Shown here one piece after another: positions 33,936-44,451 of a DNA stretch of 64,000 nucleotides; position 1 is the first letter of the stretch; each line of letters starts with the position of its first letter. Source of the DNA: Rhizopus arrhizus (taxonomy: Eukaryota; Mucoromycota; Mucoromycetes; Mucorales; Rhizopodaceae); assembly GCA_024220505.1 (NCBI GenBank), contig JAKZZE010000014.1:434001-498000 (forward strand), given 5' to 3'. A program made the position numbers and the translations under genes. Under the pieces are notes generated by a model, which made no database searches, was not told the DNA's origin, and was given only the letters and a program-made list of their open reading frames with translations.

Positions 33936-36119
33936 ATGATATCACTCCTAAAACTGTCTTTTGTAAACATGCACACTAATATCCACCCTAATCTATTCTG
34001 TATATAAAAATAAAAAAATTAAAAAAAAAAATACTTTTTGATTTTTCGGAATTCAATTATCCGGGCCTTTTTGTAAGAGTTCAAGGGGTACTTTTTTTTT
34101 GTGTCGTAATCCTGATCCTCTTACTATTAAATTCTCGATGTACTGCATGACCTAGCTTTATCTATGAAATAAATATTTGTGTGTAAAATCTAAAAATTTA
34201 ATCGAAAACATTACATGTCATTCGTTTAATATTTAACCGAGTGAATTGTAAGGCGTACTGTATTGGTCCCATCTTGACATTCTTTTGGGTAATTAAAATT
34301 TGCTTCCTTTCTGATGTTTTATACAGAGTATGAATGCTTTGAAGAAAATATCACTCCCCTTTCATTACTTAATGTCTTGGGTTGAAAAGAAACAACATTG
34401 GTTGCACTGAGAGTAAGGCTCTCAGGTGCTATATAATATATAATGTTTATATTATTATTTGGCGATGGATTGTAAAAAATTTATAGATAAAAAGTAATCG
34501 AAAATAGATTATCGAAGGTTTCTGTTAATCAGTACTGATTCCATAACTAATTAATCTTTCCTTGATATTCACAACGTGCGCATTGATGTTCTCAAAGAGC
34601 AATGCTACACAATGCGCTCCTTTTGTTACGTGTTACACTAGCTAAAAGTTTGTGTAATAAATTATACAAGCATCATTGAGAAGAATCCTTTGAATAAAAG
34701 TCGTTACTGGTACTGAATAGTCTTTTTTTTTGTAAAAAAATAATAATAATACTATACATTCATTTGTCACAAGTAGAAAGAATTCCAACCGTACAAATCA
34801 CTCTTTATTTTTAATATTTTTATTCAAAATGATGTATGTTAAAGCTATAATCAGAGCTCGGTGTTAAGGAAAAGCCTAAAGATGTGAATGTTATCAACTG
34901 TTTTTTCCATATTCGCTGTATACTCGAGTGGAAAAAATGCAATACAATTCTCAAATACTATCAGGCGCAAAGAATCTTTAGTTTATCAAGTGGATGACAT
35001 CTCAGCTCCAACCGAGGGGTACATGTGGCTTTGATCACATAAAGTGAGCCTCTGAAACTTCAATGTTACGTTTGGCTTTGGGCGTTTTGCAATTTGTACA
35101 CAGACCTTTATGTTTTTCACCAACTCTTTGTTGTATTCTTTGTGTATGTAATATACTGTTGCCTTAACTAAATCATATATCTTTGTAGCTTTTGAAATAG
35201 AAAACCATCATCGATAGCATACTCTAAAAGCAGCAGTTGTGAGAACCTTTATGGTTTCCATCGCCATTTCTATTAATATACATAATGGTGACTTTAGGAA
35301 CTATTATACTTGTAGCGGTTTCTTTGAGTTATTTGATAAAAAAAGAAAAAGTATATAAGAGATTGCAATGAGAATCCCTTACAGCAACAGCCATTAAAAC
35401 GTACTACTGCTTTTATGATCACTCTTCCGTTCCTGCATAATTTGTTTTTATTATGTAAGTGTCTATTTTCTAACAATAGCAATCCGAACATACAGCTTAT
35501 AAACAATATAGGATCAAGAGGTTGGCTGATTTGACCGGTAATGTAAAGTGGGTTGATATTATTTTCCAGGTTGATGACAAGAAGATTATACTATTGTTTG
35601 TTGAACTGTCTGGTGGTATTGACTCCAACAGCAGTAAAAAAAAAAGAAAAGAGCAAAGAAGAAAAATCACCAGGCAATTTGTAATGTTGAAGGTGAAGAA
35701 AGCAGAAAGAGTTGATACTCCATGTTAGCTCTATACCAGATATTCTGATGAGACCATAATCTATGCTATATCTCTCAGTATGGAACGGTTAATTAATTAA
35801 AGTGCTTTTTTCTTTGAAAATTTTTTTTTTTTTTAAATCTTTTGACATTGGTTGAAAATTACTTTATCAAGCGCACTTTCATTACCTTGCCCTGTCTTTC
35901 CACTCCTTTGAAATTGATTGAGTTTGTCAAAGAAAAAATCCTGAAATTTTAATATTTTCAGGATATATTGAATGAAATAAATAATTGATATGTATGCTCA
36001 TGTGTAATAAGCCAAGAAATTCCTTTGAAGATTACTGTATATCTCTTAGCACATACAAACTACATTCTATACTTAATATATTAAGTATAATAAAAGCATT
36101 TATCAGTTTTGCAAGCCAT
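33936..36119. other. Gene-poor interval before the mobile-element island
   Basis: No complete gene was seen apart from the fragment described at 35507-35728. Composition is A+T-rich with short palindromic patches (for example TATATAATATATAAT near 34430). A duplicated word, TTTATTTTAATATTTTTATT-like, occurs near 34805. Confidence 0.4.
35507..35728 (+). pseudogene. Fragment of an uncharacterised protein, no ATG
   Basis: An open frame without a clear start encodes RLADLTGNVKWVDIIFQVDD, then KKIILLFVELSGG and a Lys/Arg-rich end. The alternation of short beta-strand-like pieces with a conserved-looking VELSGG looks like real protein sequence, but it begins and stops abruptly, as expected for a relic. 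The D-then-E layout faintly recalls PD-(D/E)xK folds. That is weak, and I assign no function. Confidence 0.25.
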
Positions 36120-36640
36120 TTCCAGTCGTTCCAACGCCAAAGGGCGGTTTTTTAAAAAAAAGGGCGACCAATAAAAAAATTCAATGGTCGGTTTTAAAAT
36201 ATCAATAGGCGGCTTTTTAAAAACCCAAAGGGCGGTTTTTATTTTCAAAAAGTCGTTTTTTTTTTTTTTCTAAGATGAGTACTCGCTTTTACACTCTTTT
36301 CCAAAATCAAAGTCGTACCCCGCCAGTTCTGAATTCGCATGCTTGCCAAAATCAAAGTCATATGCTTCTATTCATCACGGCTAAAGATATCTCTAAATAT
36401 ATCGAGTCTCGAGGATATCGATGTGCCTACCTTCCGTCATACTTTCCTGAACTCAATCTATTGAGCAATTTTGGTCGGTTGTTAAGAGCAAAGTTAAGCG
36501 CAGTAGGTTGTTGAAAAGCGAGACGTTGATGACACGAATCGGCGAAGCATCCAATAGCTTAAGGTTGAGTGACTTCGAAGGTTTTGTTTCTCATTCTTAT
36601 AGATGCTTAGACAAATGTCGTAATAGAGAACAACTATGAT
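36120..36640 (+). mobile_element. Tc1/mariner relic with GGGCGGTTTTT repeats
   Basis: The left part (36137-36262) repeats GGGCGGTTTTT/GGGCGACCA/GTCGGTTTT words in both orientations, as in subterminal repeats. It is followed by the end of a DDE transposase: FQNQSRT, KYIESRGYRCAYLPSYFPEL (the usual LPPYSPELNPIE region), then after a frameshift and a stop LSDFEGFVSHSYRCLDKC. The first catalytic residues are missing. It belongs to the same broad superfamily as the relic at 13 kb but is a different piece, and is non-functional. Confidence 0.7.
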
Positions 36641-36715
36641 GCTCTTTTTTTTCAGTACTTTACGAAGTAAAAAAAAAAAAATTGATGAGAAATCTAGTAG
36701 GATAATTTAACCATG

Positions 36716-36850
36716 TCAACTTAATGTAAACAAACGCTAGCTTAATGTAATCGATGTCTGTTTAATGTAACCGATGTCTGTTTAATGTAACCGCGATGTC
36801 TGTTTAATGTAACTGATATCAGTTTAGTTACGAGTTTGAGCTTAATGTAT
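36716..36850 (+). repeat. Left array of 20-bp repeats
   Basis: Seven consecutive units of 18-22 bp, each beginning YTTAATGTA or a decayed form, such as CTTAATGTAATCGATGTCTG, TTTAATGTAACCGATGTCTG and TTTAATGTAACTGATATCAG. Units are contiguous with no spacer, so this is not a CRISPR. The 20-bp period corresponds to about two DNA turns, which would present each unit on the same helix face. Confidence 0.85.
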
Positions 36851-37180
36851 GGAGCAAGTGGAAACCATGGTGTTGGATAATTTGGGCAAGGCAGATGATG
36901 AGAAAAAAAAGTGTGTTTTGTTGATCATTTCATGCCTTTGTTACATCAAGCTTGTATTTATCACGTGTGAGGCCTTTTATGTTACCTATTTGGTATTGGG
37001 ACCCACAATCGTATACTGTATGAGCAACAAAGAGCCTTGGGGAAAATAGAAATTTATTTCATAGAACATTGATATATGAATGGGCATATATGGAAAAACT
37101 CAATTTTTGTACAGGGAAGAAGAAAAATGCACGTAAGTAAAAAAGACAAATTGATGTGATGGAGAAGTATTGACAGACAA

Positions 37181-37927
37181 CTAAAGACTTGATCGTTTTA
37201 CAGGTGCCTTGTGACAATCAAATTTTGAGATGACCTTGTGATTATTCAGTTCAGTTCGATTAAATGACTCTAGTTTGTGGCCATGATCAATCACAATTTG
37301 CTCAATTGTCTTAACATCCCTATAAAGAAAGAAAGAAATCAATACATATGCTTGGTCAGCATGAACTAGATCTGTTTCTATATACTTGACAAAGGTGCGG
37401 ACATCCATGGGATTTGTACAGAGGCTAGCGTAGGCGAGCACAACCAGTCGAATGGACAAAGTCGTTGTTTTTGCAAACATAAGGAAATCTATACGAAGAG
37501 AGGAAAAAGAAAGGAAGTGGAAAATTAATGGTAGGATCTGGTGCTGTGGGCCTTTTTTTTTTTACCTTGCATGTCACCATTTTGGAATCGCAATTGTTTC
37601 GAAATACTTTGGGCAGTAGCAGTAGGGGATATATCTCTTGTCAAAAGGTCTGAGCTTGCTCGACAAATGGGCGAAACAAATACTTTTTCACAAAGGTCAT
37701 TCACGTGTAAACTATTCACCATTTTTTGTAATAGTTCTAGACGTTTTTGTGGTGTTTCTTTTGATGGTGACTTCCTGCAGTAACCGACAGTTATCCAACC
37801 CGTTATTTGTCGTGTCATTTGCCGAAATGTTTTGCGATTGAACGTTCTATCCATTGCATCTCCTATTTTCCTCCCCAAAAAAAGGTCAGTCATTTACCCA
37901 AGGAGTGGTTTTTGTCAACTTACCCAT
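37181..37927 (-). CDS. Protein with serine-recombinase-like N-terminal segment (GYCRKS)
   Basis: Exons 37924-37927, 37566-37862 and 37181-37488 join in phase to 202 residues if the ATG at 37927 is the start; the frame is open further upstream (KARNLWVLKPEF), so the true start may lie in an unseen exon. Residues 26-33 read TVGYCRKS, followed by KRLELLQKMVNSLHVNDLCEKVFVSP. This tracks the start of serine resolvases, which have GYARVS with catalytic Ser, an amphipathic helix, then a strand ending before the next loop. The Ser and the Arg two residues before it are both present. The C-terminal half (FAKTTTLSIRLVVLAYASLC, YIETDLVHADQAYVL) is unfamiliar. A T-rich in-frame stretch before TATAG (about 37321-37350) could be an extra intron. 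The recombinase fold is inference from a short segment. Confidence 0.6.
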
Positions 37928-38291
37928 AAATTCAGGTTTCAGCACCCATAGATTTCTGGCTTTGATCACATCACACTGTCATGTTTTGACATGTCAATAA
38001 GATACAGTCTTATCGTTCTGGACTAAATCTTTACAAATGAGTTTGAATAAGAATAGAACCTGATAATTATCACTGCCCTGAATAATATGTTTCAGTTTAT
38101 ACCTAGACAGTTTATTACTATCATCAGTTTATAAAATTTTTCTTATTCATGTCAAATCATATCGGTCGTAACTATCTTTTGTCATCTAATCTCAGGTCTT
38201 GCTCAACTGATATAAATAGCCTTGAAATCTTTCTTTAATAAAAGTATTCGACTTTAGAACTATTGTTCGGTCTCGTTAATTGTTCTTTGTC

Positions 38292-39032
38292 CTATTTTTT
38301 ATACTTAAAACACTTCACACACCCTTGACGAGTGGACTTTGGCCGACCAAAATTTCCATCACTAGTTAGCCATTTGTTGATCTGGTTGGCAGTAAACGAA
38401 TCACCAACATTCGGTATATTGGCTATCACCAGATTGAAGATATCCTTCTCAGTTAATGACTTGAGATCATAATGATTCTTGACGCTACCAGCTGGGTTTG
38501 CTGTCAAAAAGATGCGCAGAAGGTCCATGACACTAGCTTTTGTTGGTTTAATGACTAGAAAAAAATACTAGAGTAAATATACAAAAATGAAATATTGCGC
38601 TGCTTTCGATTTTATTACCATTATAACTGTCTGTTGACTTGCATGAGCTGGAACCTACAAAAAAAAAGAAGGATTTGCATTAAAGCAAAGTAATGGTTGC
38701 CATTGATACTTTGGTAGTTTACTGCTTTCAACATTATCCAGCGCACAGCTACTGCTTTCGTTAGGTACACTGGAGTCGTTTGTTTCAATAAAGCTGGAGG
38801 AATCAACGTGACAAGGAGGTAGTGTATCAGGGTAATCAAGATATGTAAAGGGATCGCGTTCAGTGACTACCTTGCCAATGGCAATGGGTCGTGTGTTGCC
38901 TCTCTCCGACGTGTAAACAATATCAAATGGTGTCCCATTAACAATGGCTTTGCACTTCACACGATTTGCTTCCGTTACTGACTCTCCTATCACCAAACAC
39001 GCTGCCTGCCCTTTCGTGATCAATGTTGTCAT
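38292..39032 (-). CDS. Uncharacterised 202-residue protein of the candidate mobile unit
   Basis: Exons 38723-39032, 38619-38654 and 38292-38554 join with matching phase at both introns (68 and 64 nt, ending TTGTAG and TTCTAG). Such agreement argues for a gene that was intact recently. The N-terminal half (KGQAACLVIGESVTEANRVK, then IVYTSERGNTRPIAIGKVV) looks like a small beta-rich domain, followed by a Ser/Asp-rich linker. The C-terminal half (MDLLRIFLTANPAGSVKNHY, LTEKDIFNLVIANIPNVGDS, INKWLTSDGNFGRPKSTRQG) is helical and basic, with a C-x2-C close to the end. I know of no family for it. It reads in the same direction as the GYCRKS gene, 365 bp upstream of it. Confidence 0.6.
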
Positions 39033-39072
39033 TGCAATACAATGAAAAAAGAAGAAAAAAAAAAGGGGCTAC

Positions 39073-39140
39073 CTTAATGTTACGAGACTGAGCTTAATGT
39101 AACCGATGTCAGCTTAATATGACTGATTTCAGCTTAATGT
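39073..39140 (+). repeat. Right array of 20-bp repeats
   Basis: Four consecutive units (CTTAATGTTACGAGACTGAG, CTTAATGTAACCGATGTCAG, CTTAATATGACTGATTTCAG, then CTTAATGTTCTATTC) in the same orientation as the left array. The GTTACGAG...GAGCTTAATG junction word is shared by both arrays. A LINE-like fragment begins immediately to the right. Confidence 0.85.
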
Positions 39141-39775
39141 TCTATTCTAGTCTCTCATACAGCGATCTCTACCATCATCGGCACTGTCACAAATTCCAAC
39201 CTCCAAGTGGTCACTTTTTTGGACAATGCCTGTTTCGCCTGAAAGTTGGTCTCTATGGTATCGTCTACTCCACCGTAAACTCTATAGCCAATCACTTCTT
39301 TCAAGATTTGATAACGGTTTGACCTCTTCACAATGTAAATTTTGTTCTGCCAACACTGAAGACTTACAACACCTCTTCGTGCGCTGTCCTATGAAATGGA
39401 GAGTATGGATAGATGCCTTCAATTTCTTTAGTCCACACCTCACTTTCACTCAAGACGATGTATGCTCCATTCTCTGGTCTTTTCGGCAGTTTACTTTTGT
39501 TGACAACATTGATCTCTGGACTCTCAGCTGCTGTGTGCTTTCCGTTATCTGGCGTGCCCATTGGAGATTTACTATTGACGGCTTTCCTTTTATTGATAAA
39601 CAGTTGGTCACTCGTGCTATGTCGCAGTTTGCCACCCTCAAAAGAAGCAGACTCAACCTTGACTAGCATGTTCAAACGCCTACACTCTGTTCCGTTTGGT
39701 TCATACCGCTCTCAGACGTGTGACTCCTATTATAATTTATAAATAAAAATACTATTTATTTACAAAAAAAAAAAA
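39141..39775 (+). mobile_element. 3' fragment of a non-LTR (LINE) retrotransposon with zf-RVT tail
   Basis: The frame ending at 39666 encodes the region after the reverse transcriptase of plant/fungal LINEs: SLWYRLLHRKLYSQSLLSRF, then CKFCSANTEDLQHLFVRC, a C-x2-C-x8-H-x4-C zinc site, then PMKWRVWIDAFNFF. Upstream the coding sequence changes frame near 39230 and then ends, so the reverse transcriptase is missing, the usual 5' truncation. A 13-nt A run at 39763-39775, about 95 bp after the stop, is the likely 3' tail. The insertion ends only 150 bp before the PNO1 start codon. Confidence 0.82.
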
Positions 39776-39925
39776 ATGTCCTTGAGTCTGACTCCAAATT
39801 TATCATTTGTTGAAAAAACACAATACGACTGTTTTGTGACTACTTTCCAACCAAGTAAAAAAAAAAAAAAAAAAAAAAAATAAAAAAAAAGAAGAATTCT
39901 ATTTTTTCTTTGGTTATCTGGGATT

Positions 39926-40768
39926 ATGGCATCATTAGAATCTTTGAAGGCACCTAAGTTGTTGAGTAAAAAGACACAAAAAGACATTCAAAATGATGAA
40001 GACGATGTGTTGATTGATTCTACTGCTGTACCTACTTCTTCCTCTGATGTTGTCATGGAAGAGGTCAAAGACAAACCTAGTTTTACACCTGCTAGTGCCT
40101 CAGAAGAAAAGGTAAGAAAGAAAGAATGGTTATAAAACAGGAGCTCATAATATGACAGAAAGTAACTAAAGGTCAACGTAAAATACCTATTCCTCCTCAC
40201 CGCATGTCCCCTTTGAAAAGACATTGGCTGGACTTGTATTCTCCTCTTGTTGAACACATGAAGCTTCAAGTGAGAATGAATGTTAAATCCAAAACAGTAG
40301 AATTGAGAACTTCAAATACAACAGATGATGATGGAGCACTACAAAAGGGAGCTGACTTTGTAAGAGCTTTTGCTTTAGGTTTTGAAGTAGAGGATGCTAT
40401 GGCATTGTTGAGATTGGATGATATTTATTTGGATACGTTTGAAATCAAGGATGTAAAGACCTTGCACGGAGATCACTTGTCTCGTGCTATTGGTCGTATT
40501 GCTGGTCGAGACGGTAAAACAAAGTTTACAATTGAAAATGCAAGCAAGACAAGAATTGTCTTGGCTGATACGTAAGTGCTTCTATACAAATGCATGTTTA
40601 CAAGATTACTAAGAGAACATTTTGATTAGCAAAATTCATATTCTTGGCTCATTCCAAAATATCAAGATCGCTCGAGATGCTGTTGTTAGTCTCATCTTGG
40701 GTAGTCCCCCCGGTAAAGTTTACGCAACACTTCGTACTATCTCTGCTCGTATGAAGGAGCGTTTTTAG
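39926..40768 (+). CDS. PNO1: Pre-rRNA processing protein Pno1/Dim2 (KH domain)
   Basis: Pno1 is an essential 40S assembly factor that guides the Nob1 endonuclease to the 3' end of 18S rRNA in the nucleolus and cytoplasm. Exons 39926-40111, 40159-40571 and 40630-40768 join in phase to 245 residues, normal for the family. An acidic, Ser/Thr-rich N-terminus is followed by RKIPIPPHRMSPLKRHWLDL, a degenerate first KH domain and a second KH with AIGRIAGRDGKTKFTIENA (GxxG-type loop) and the conserved end ILGSPPGKVYATLRTIS. Transposon fragments lie directly upstream, leaving about 150 bp of unique promoter including a T/A tract. It is convergent with MTD1, 143 bp apart. Confidence 0.96.
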
Positions 40769-40911
40769 ACTTTTTTTTTTCCTTGTGTATAGTTTTGCAT
40801 CCCTCTTTCTCTCTCTCTTTTGGCTAATCCTTTTCCTTTTATTATTATTCCATATAACGTTTGTTTTATTACACGAGAATATATTATACATATTGTATTG
40901 AACACATCTGT

Positions 40912-41851
40912 CTATTGTCTTAATTGTTGTAGTTGATAATCATACAACCTTAATAAATTTCTTTTCAGCATCGTCACTGTTACTTTACCAACTGAAGGAA
41001 CAAAATGGGATGCTTTATATGTCACATCTTTTTCAAAATTTGCAAAGGCCGAGAAATTAATAGCCACCACTCCAGGCTTCAAGATAGCAGTTGGTACTTT
41101 GTAACTGCGAAAGGGAACACCTGTGATGACTATATCAGATTGAGAAATGACTTGCTGCTGTGAAAAGGGTGTGTCCTTGATATCAGTGGGTGTAAAGAGT
41201 TGAACGTTATTTTCATCCACAGAATAGACAAGTGCGCCTTCACTAGCCAGTAAAGCTGCCAGCGGCTTTCCAACAACATCACTTCGATTGATGACTGTGA
41301 CCGTCTTGTTTTCTAAACGATGTCCAAAAGATAAATCTGATCGGTATTCTTGAATGTATTCTAGTGTCTACATAAAAATGTTATTAAGAGCTTCTCATAT
41401 ATGAATGTTTGTAAACCTTGATGATGGCTAATGGTGTGCAGGGTATAATATTTTTATCATAAAATCGTTTGTTTTGATATACATTTTGTAAAGCTCTTTG
41501 ACTCAGTCCTTCAACATCTTTGAAATAATTCACTCTGTTTTGTAAAGATATGTCCAAAGGGTATCCAAACACAGGATAATAGACCATAATCCCATGTATA
41601 TCTTTATCATGATTAGCTTTTATTATCTCAAGTTCGAGTTCATGTTTATTGACTTGTGCAAGTTCAAATTGTACGCCTGTCTCTTGACAGGTCTTTGCTG
41701 TCCATTCAGCATATTTTTTAGAAGCAGGATCTTGGTTGGCTAGTAAGCCAATCAGCGTAGGTTTGGATGTACATTTGTCTAGTTTTTTCTTTAAAAAATG
41801 TCGAAATGGTCTAGCTATTTGTGAAGCAAGCACTGTTTTGCAAGCTGTCAT
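40912..41851 (-). CDS. MTD1: NAD-dependent 5,10-methylenetetrahydrofolate dehydrogenase
   Basis: Oxidises methylene-THF to methenyl-THF in cytosolic one-carbon metabolism feeding purine synthesis. Two exons, 41417-41851 and 40912-41367, join in phase to 296 residues, the length of fungal monofunctional Mtd1. Landmarks are LIGLLANQDPASKKYAEWTA, the substrate-side Lys-containing segment, GIMVYYPVFGYPLD, the RNVYQ-like block around QNVYQNKRFYDKNIIPCTP, and the Rossmann part TVTVINRSDVVGKPLAALLA with DIVITGVPF. The start is the ATG giving MTACKTVLAS; an upstream in-frame Met would add a hydrophobic leader not expected for this cytosolic enzyme. The short length excludes the trifunctional C1-THF synthase. 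Confidence 0.92.
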
Positions 41852-42749
41852 CTTTTTAATAAGGGAAAGAAAAAAAGTAGTAAATAAGAAGGGGTATGTG
41901 ACTACTTTATAAGTTTTGAATTTCAATATCCGTCATGTTAGGTTAAAATTTGGCCAATCAAAATGCAAACTAGTTCATTGTGCATTGTTGCAACCCTATT
42001 CTCTATTTCTTCTCCAGGTAAACAAACAATGATGCTAGAATACATCAAAGGACCGAATTCAAAGAAGTACTCAAACAGCAAAAACATACATCTTGAATGT
42101 AATTACATTATTAGCCAACTAACAACGAAATAAAGCGCTGTGAGTAACTGGTGCTCTAGCTTTAAATGCATGTCCACATCATCAAACATGTCATTTGGAA
42201 GAAACATTAATGCTAATTTACAGCAATTTGAATGATTACGCAAATAAGGTTAGCTTATCATCGTGATTTAGGGGCTACTAAGTAAAGATTGATAGCTATT
42301 TTATGGTGAAAAAGACGATTAGACCTGTTCATTTTTATGAACAATTAAATCTAAAATAGTATTATTTGGGGCATTTGAATTATAAGAGAATATAGTTGAA
42401 GCCAAATTTATCAATCTTTTTCTTTCTTTCTTCTGAGTACCTTTAAACAAATTGTAAATGCGTCTATTTCTTTATATCCAACCACTATGTACAACCTAAA
42501 GAATGAACTTTAAGTAGTAACGCATGCTCTTTGATGATTAATATCAAAGTATTCAGATATAAACAGTCAATAGTGGAATTATATGCTTGTTTAAATACTT
42601 TATTTTAAATCTAAGCCTATTACATATTAGTATTTGGGAAGCATGCTATTGAATACAAGAACTTGGCAAATTTTGCATTTCTTCTTCCCTTTTTTTTTGC
42701 AGGTGAAGCTTTAGAATGAGTGGGTCTTTGTTATTTACTCATTTATTTT

Positions 42750-42804
<55 letters not shown>

Positions 42805-43918
42805 TTTAAAAGTAAAGCCAAGAAAAATAAGATAGATGACAGATGAAGTAATTATTATAATTTCACCACAAACCAAAGTGATCAACAACACCCTTTAAAA
42901 AAAACAGCTTTAAAGGAGATTGAATATTTTTTTTTGAAATCATCAGTCAATATGAAAGACAATAAAACGATCGATTAAAGGAATAATGTTTGTAGTAAAG
43001 ATCTCCTGCAAAAGACAAGAATGTGTCAATTCAAATTATAGTGTGCTGTGTGTAACTAAAGCTCAATTAACTGTGTCGTGTTTACCAATTTAAACTCATG
43101 TGACATCTTCGAAAACAAGTAGATTTTTGTGTTTGTGTTTATTCTTATCCCGTGACTGGAACACAATACGTGCAATCACATATTTCAATATAGGCTATAA
43201 GTGAGATCTGTAACTGATTTGATAAAAGAAGGGGGTTTCGAATTTGAAGGCATCTACATCTTTTTTTATTTATTTGTTAATTACCATGACAACAAGGAGT
43301 TCAAATGTATGTTGCCTCCTTTGATTCCGATAGACAAAGAGCAAAAATCTGTAATGACCCAATTCACTTCAGGCTTTATCTTTAAGAAAATGACAACTGT
43401 GGCTCAGATAAGTCTGAAAGAATAAGCAGTTCTTTTTTCTATTTTTTCTATTTCATGCGCCACTTTAAAAGAATATTGGTTAAGGATAATTGAAACCTGC
43501 TTGTACACAAAGTAATCTTATGTCTAGTTTTAGGTAATAAACAAGAGGATGATGAAAGAAGCATAGGGTGTGCAATACAAACTATTTTGTTTTATTACAC
43601 TGATCGTTCTTTTTGTTTATATTTGTCCTGATTAAAGTAGTTGTCAGTCACGTATTAAACAAAAAAAAAGTTATTTTGGGAGGAAGAGGAATTTTCTTCA
43701 ACATAAATACAAGTGTTGTGTGTACCTTTCTTGATGAATTAAAAAATAGAATCAGCTGCATTCTGTAATCATTACTTACAAAAAAAAAAGGAATTGTGAC
43801 GTTTCTCCCTTTCCATTAAAATGTGTTGATCTTTTTTTTTTTTTTTTTTTTTTTTTTTTCTTTACTTCTTCTTTTCATTTTCCTTTTCCGCTATTTTTTT
43901 TTTTTTCTTTTGTAAAAA
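41852..43918. other. Divergent intergenic region with A49 and T28 tracts
   Basis: Separates MTD1 (minus) from the SDS3-like gene (plus). It holds a 49-nt A run (42752-42800) and a 28-nt T run (43832-43859) followed by a T/C tract up to the next start codon. The frame at 43201-43425 lacks an ATG in context and is not counted. Confidence 0.5.
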
Positions 43919-44420
43919 ATGATGTTACCTCAATTTGGATTTATTGTAGCTCAAGCAGGGGCAGATTCTCATACATTATCGCCAAATCCTAATACTACAA
44001 CTACAAATAATAACCATTCTTTAGCTCCGTTGTTAACAAGTATTCATAAACCTACTTTACCTTTTAAACTCGGTCAGTCTTCTAGTCAAGTACCTTTTTA
44101 TTCGAGACAGCCCTCACCTGCCCCTCCTTCAAACACTACAGCATTATTGCCCCCACTTTTACCACCACCTGCTCCTTATTTATTTAACAGTAGTAGCAGT
44201 AGCAAATCGGATCATGTTTGGTATTCACGGCAACAACCTTCTCTTTCAAACAATAATCATATCAGTACTACTACTGCCACTGCCACTACTACTACTACTA
44301 CTAACAATACTACCAATACTACCACTACTATTACTTCTCCTCATATTCCTCGATATGCACCACCACTATCATTATCACAACCACATCATCAACATCAACA
44401 TCAACAACAACATGGAGAAC

Positions 44421-44451
<31 letters not shown>

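Larger units (their letters stand above)
36716..39147. mobile_element. Candidate uncharacterised mobile unit with two genes and 20-bp repeat arrays at both ends
   Basis: Both ends carry same-orientation arrays of a degenerate 20-bp unit (consensus YTTAATGTAACCGATGTCWG). Between them, on the minus strand, lie two multi-exon genes with intact frames: a 202-residue protein of unknown family and a 202-residue protein with a GYCRKS segment. The unit is packed between a mariner relic on the left and a LINE tail on the right, which supports an insertion hotspot. No terminal inverted repeat or target-site duplication was recognised. That it is mobile is inference; the structure described is seen directly. 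Confidence 0.5.

Noticed and set aside
36716..36850. CRISPR array
   Set aside because: The repeat units are contiguous with no unique spacers, they vary between units, and the genome is eukaryotic.
43201..43425. A 74-codon plus-strand frame
   Set aside because: It has no ATG at its start, no splice sites and no recognisable protein pattern; likely chance.
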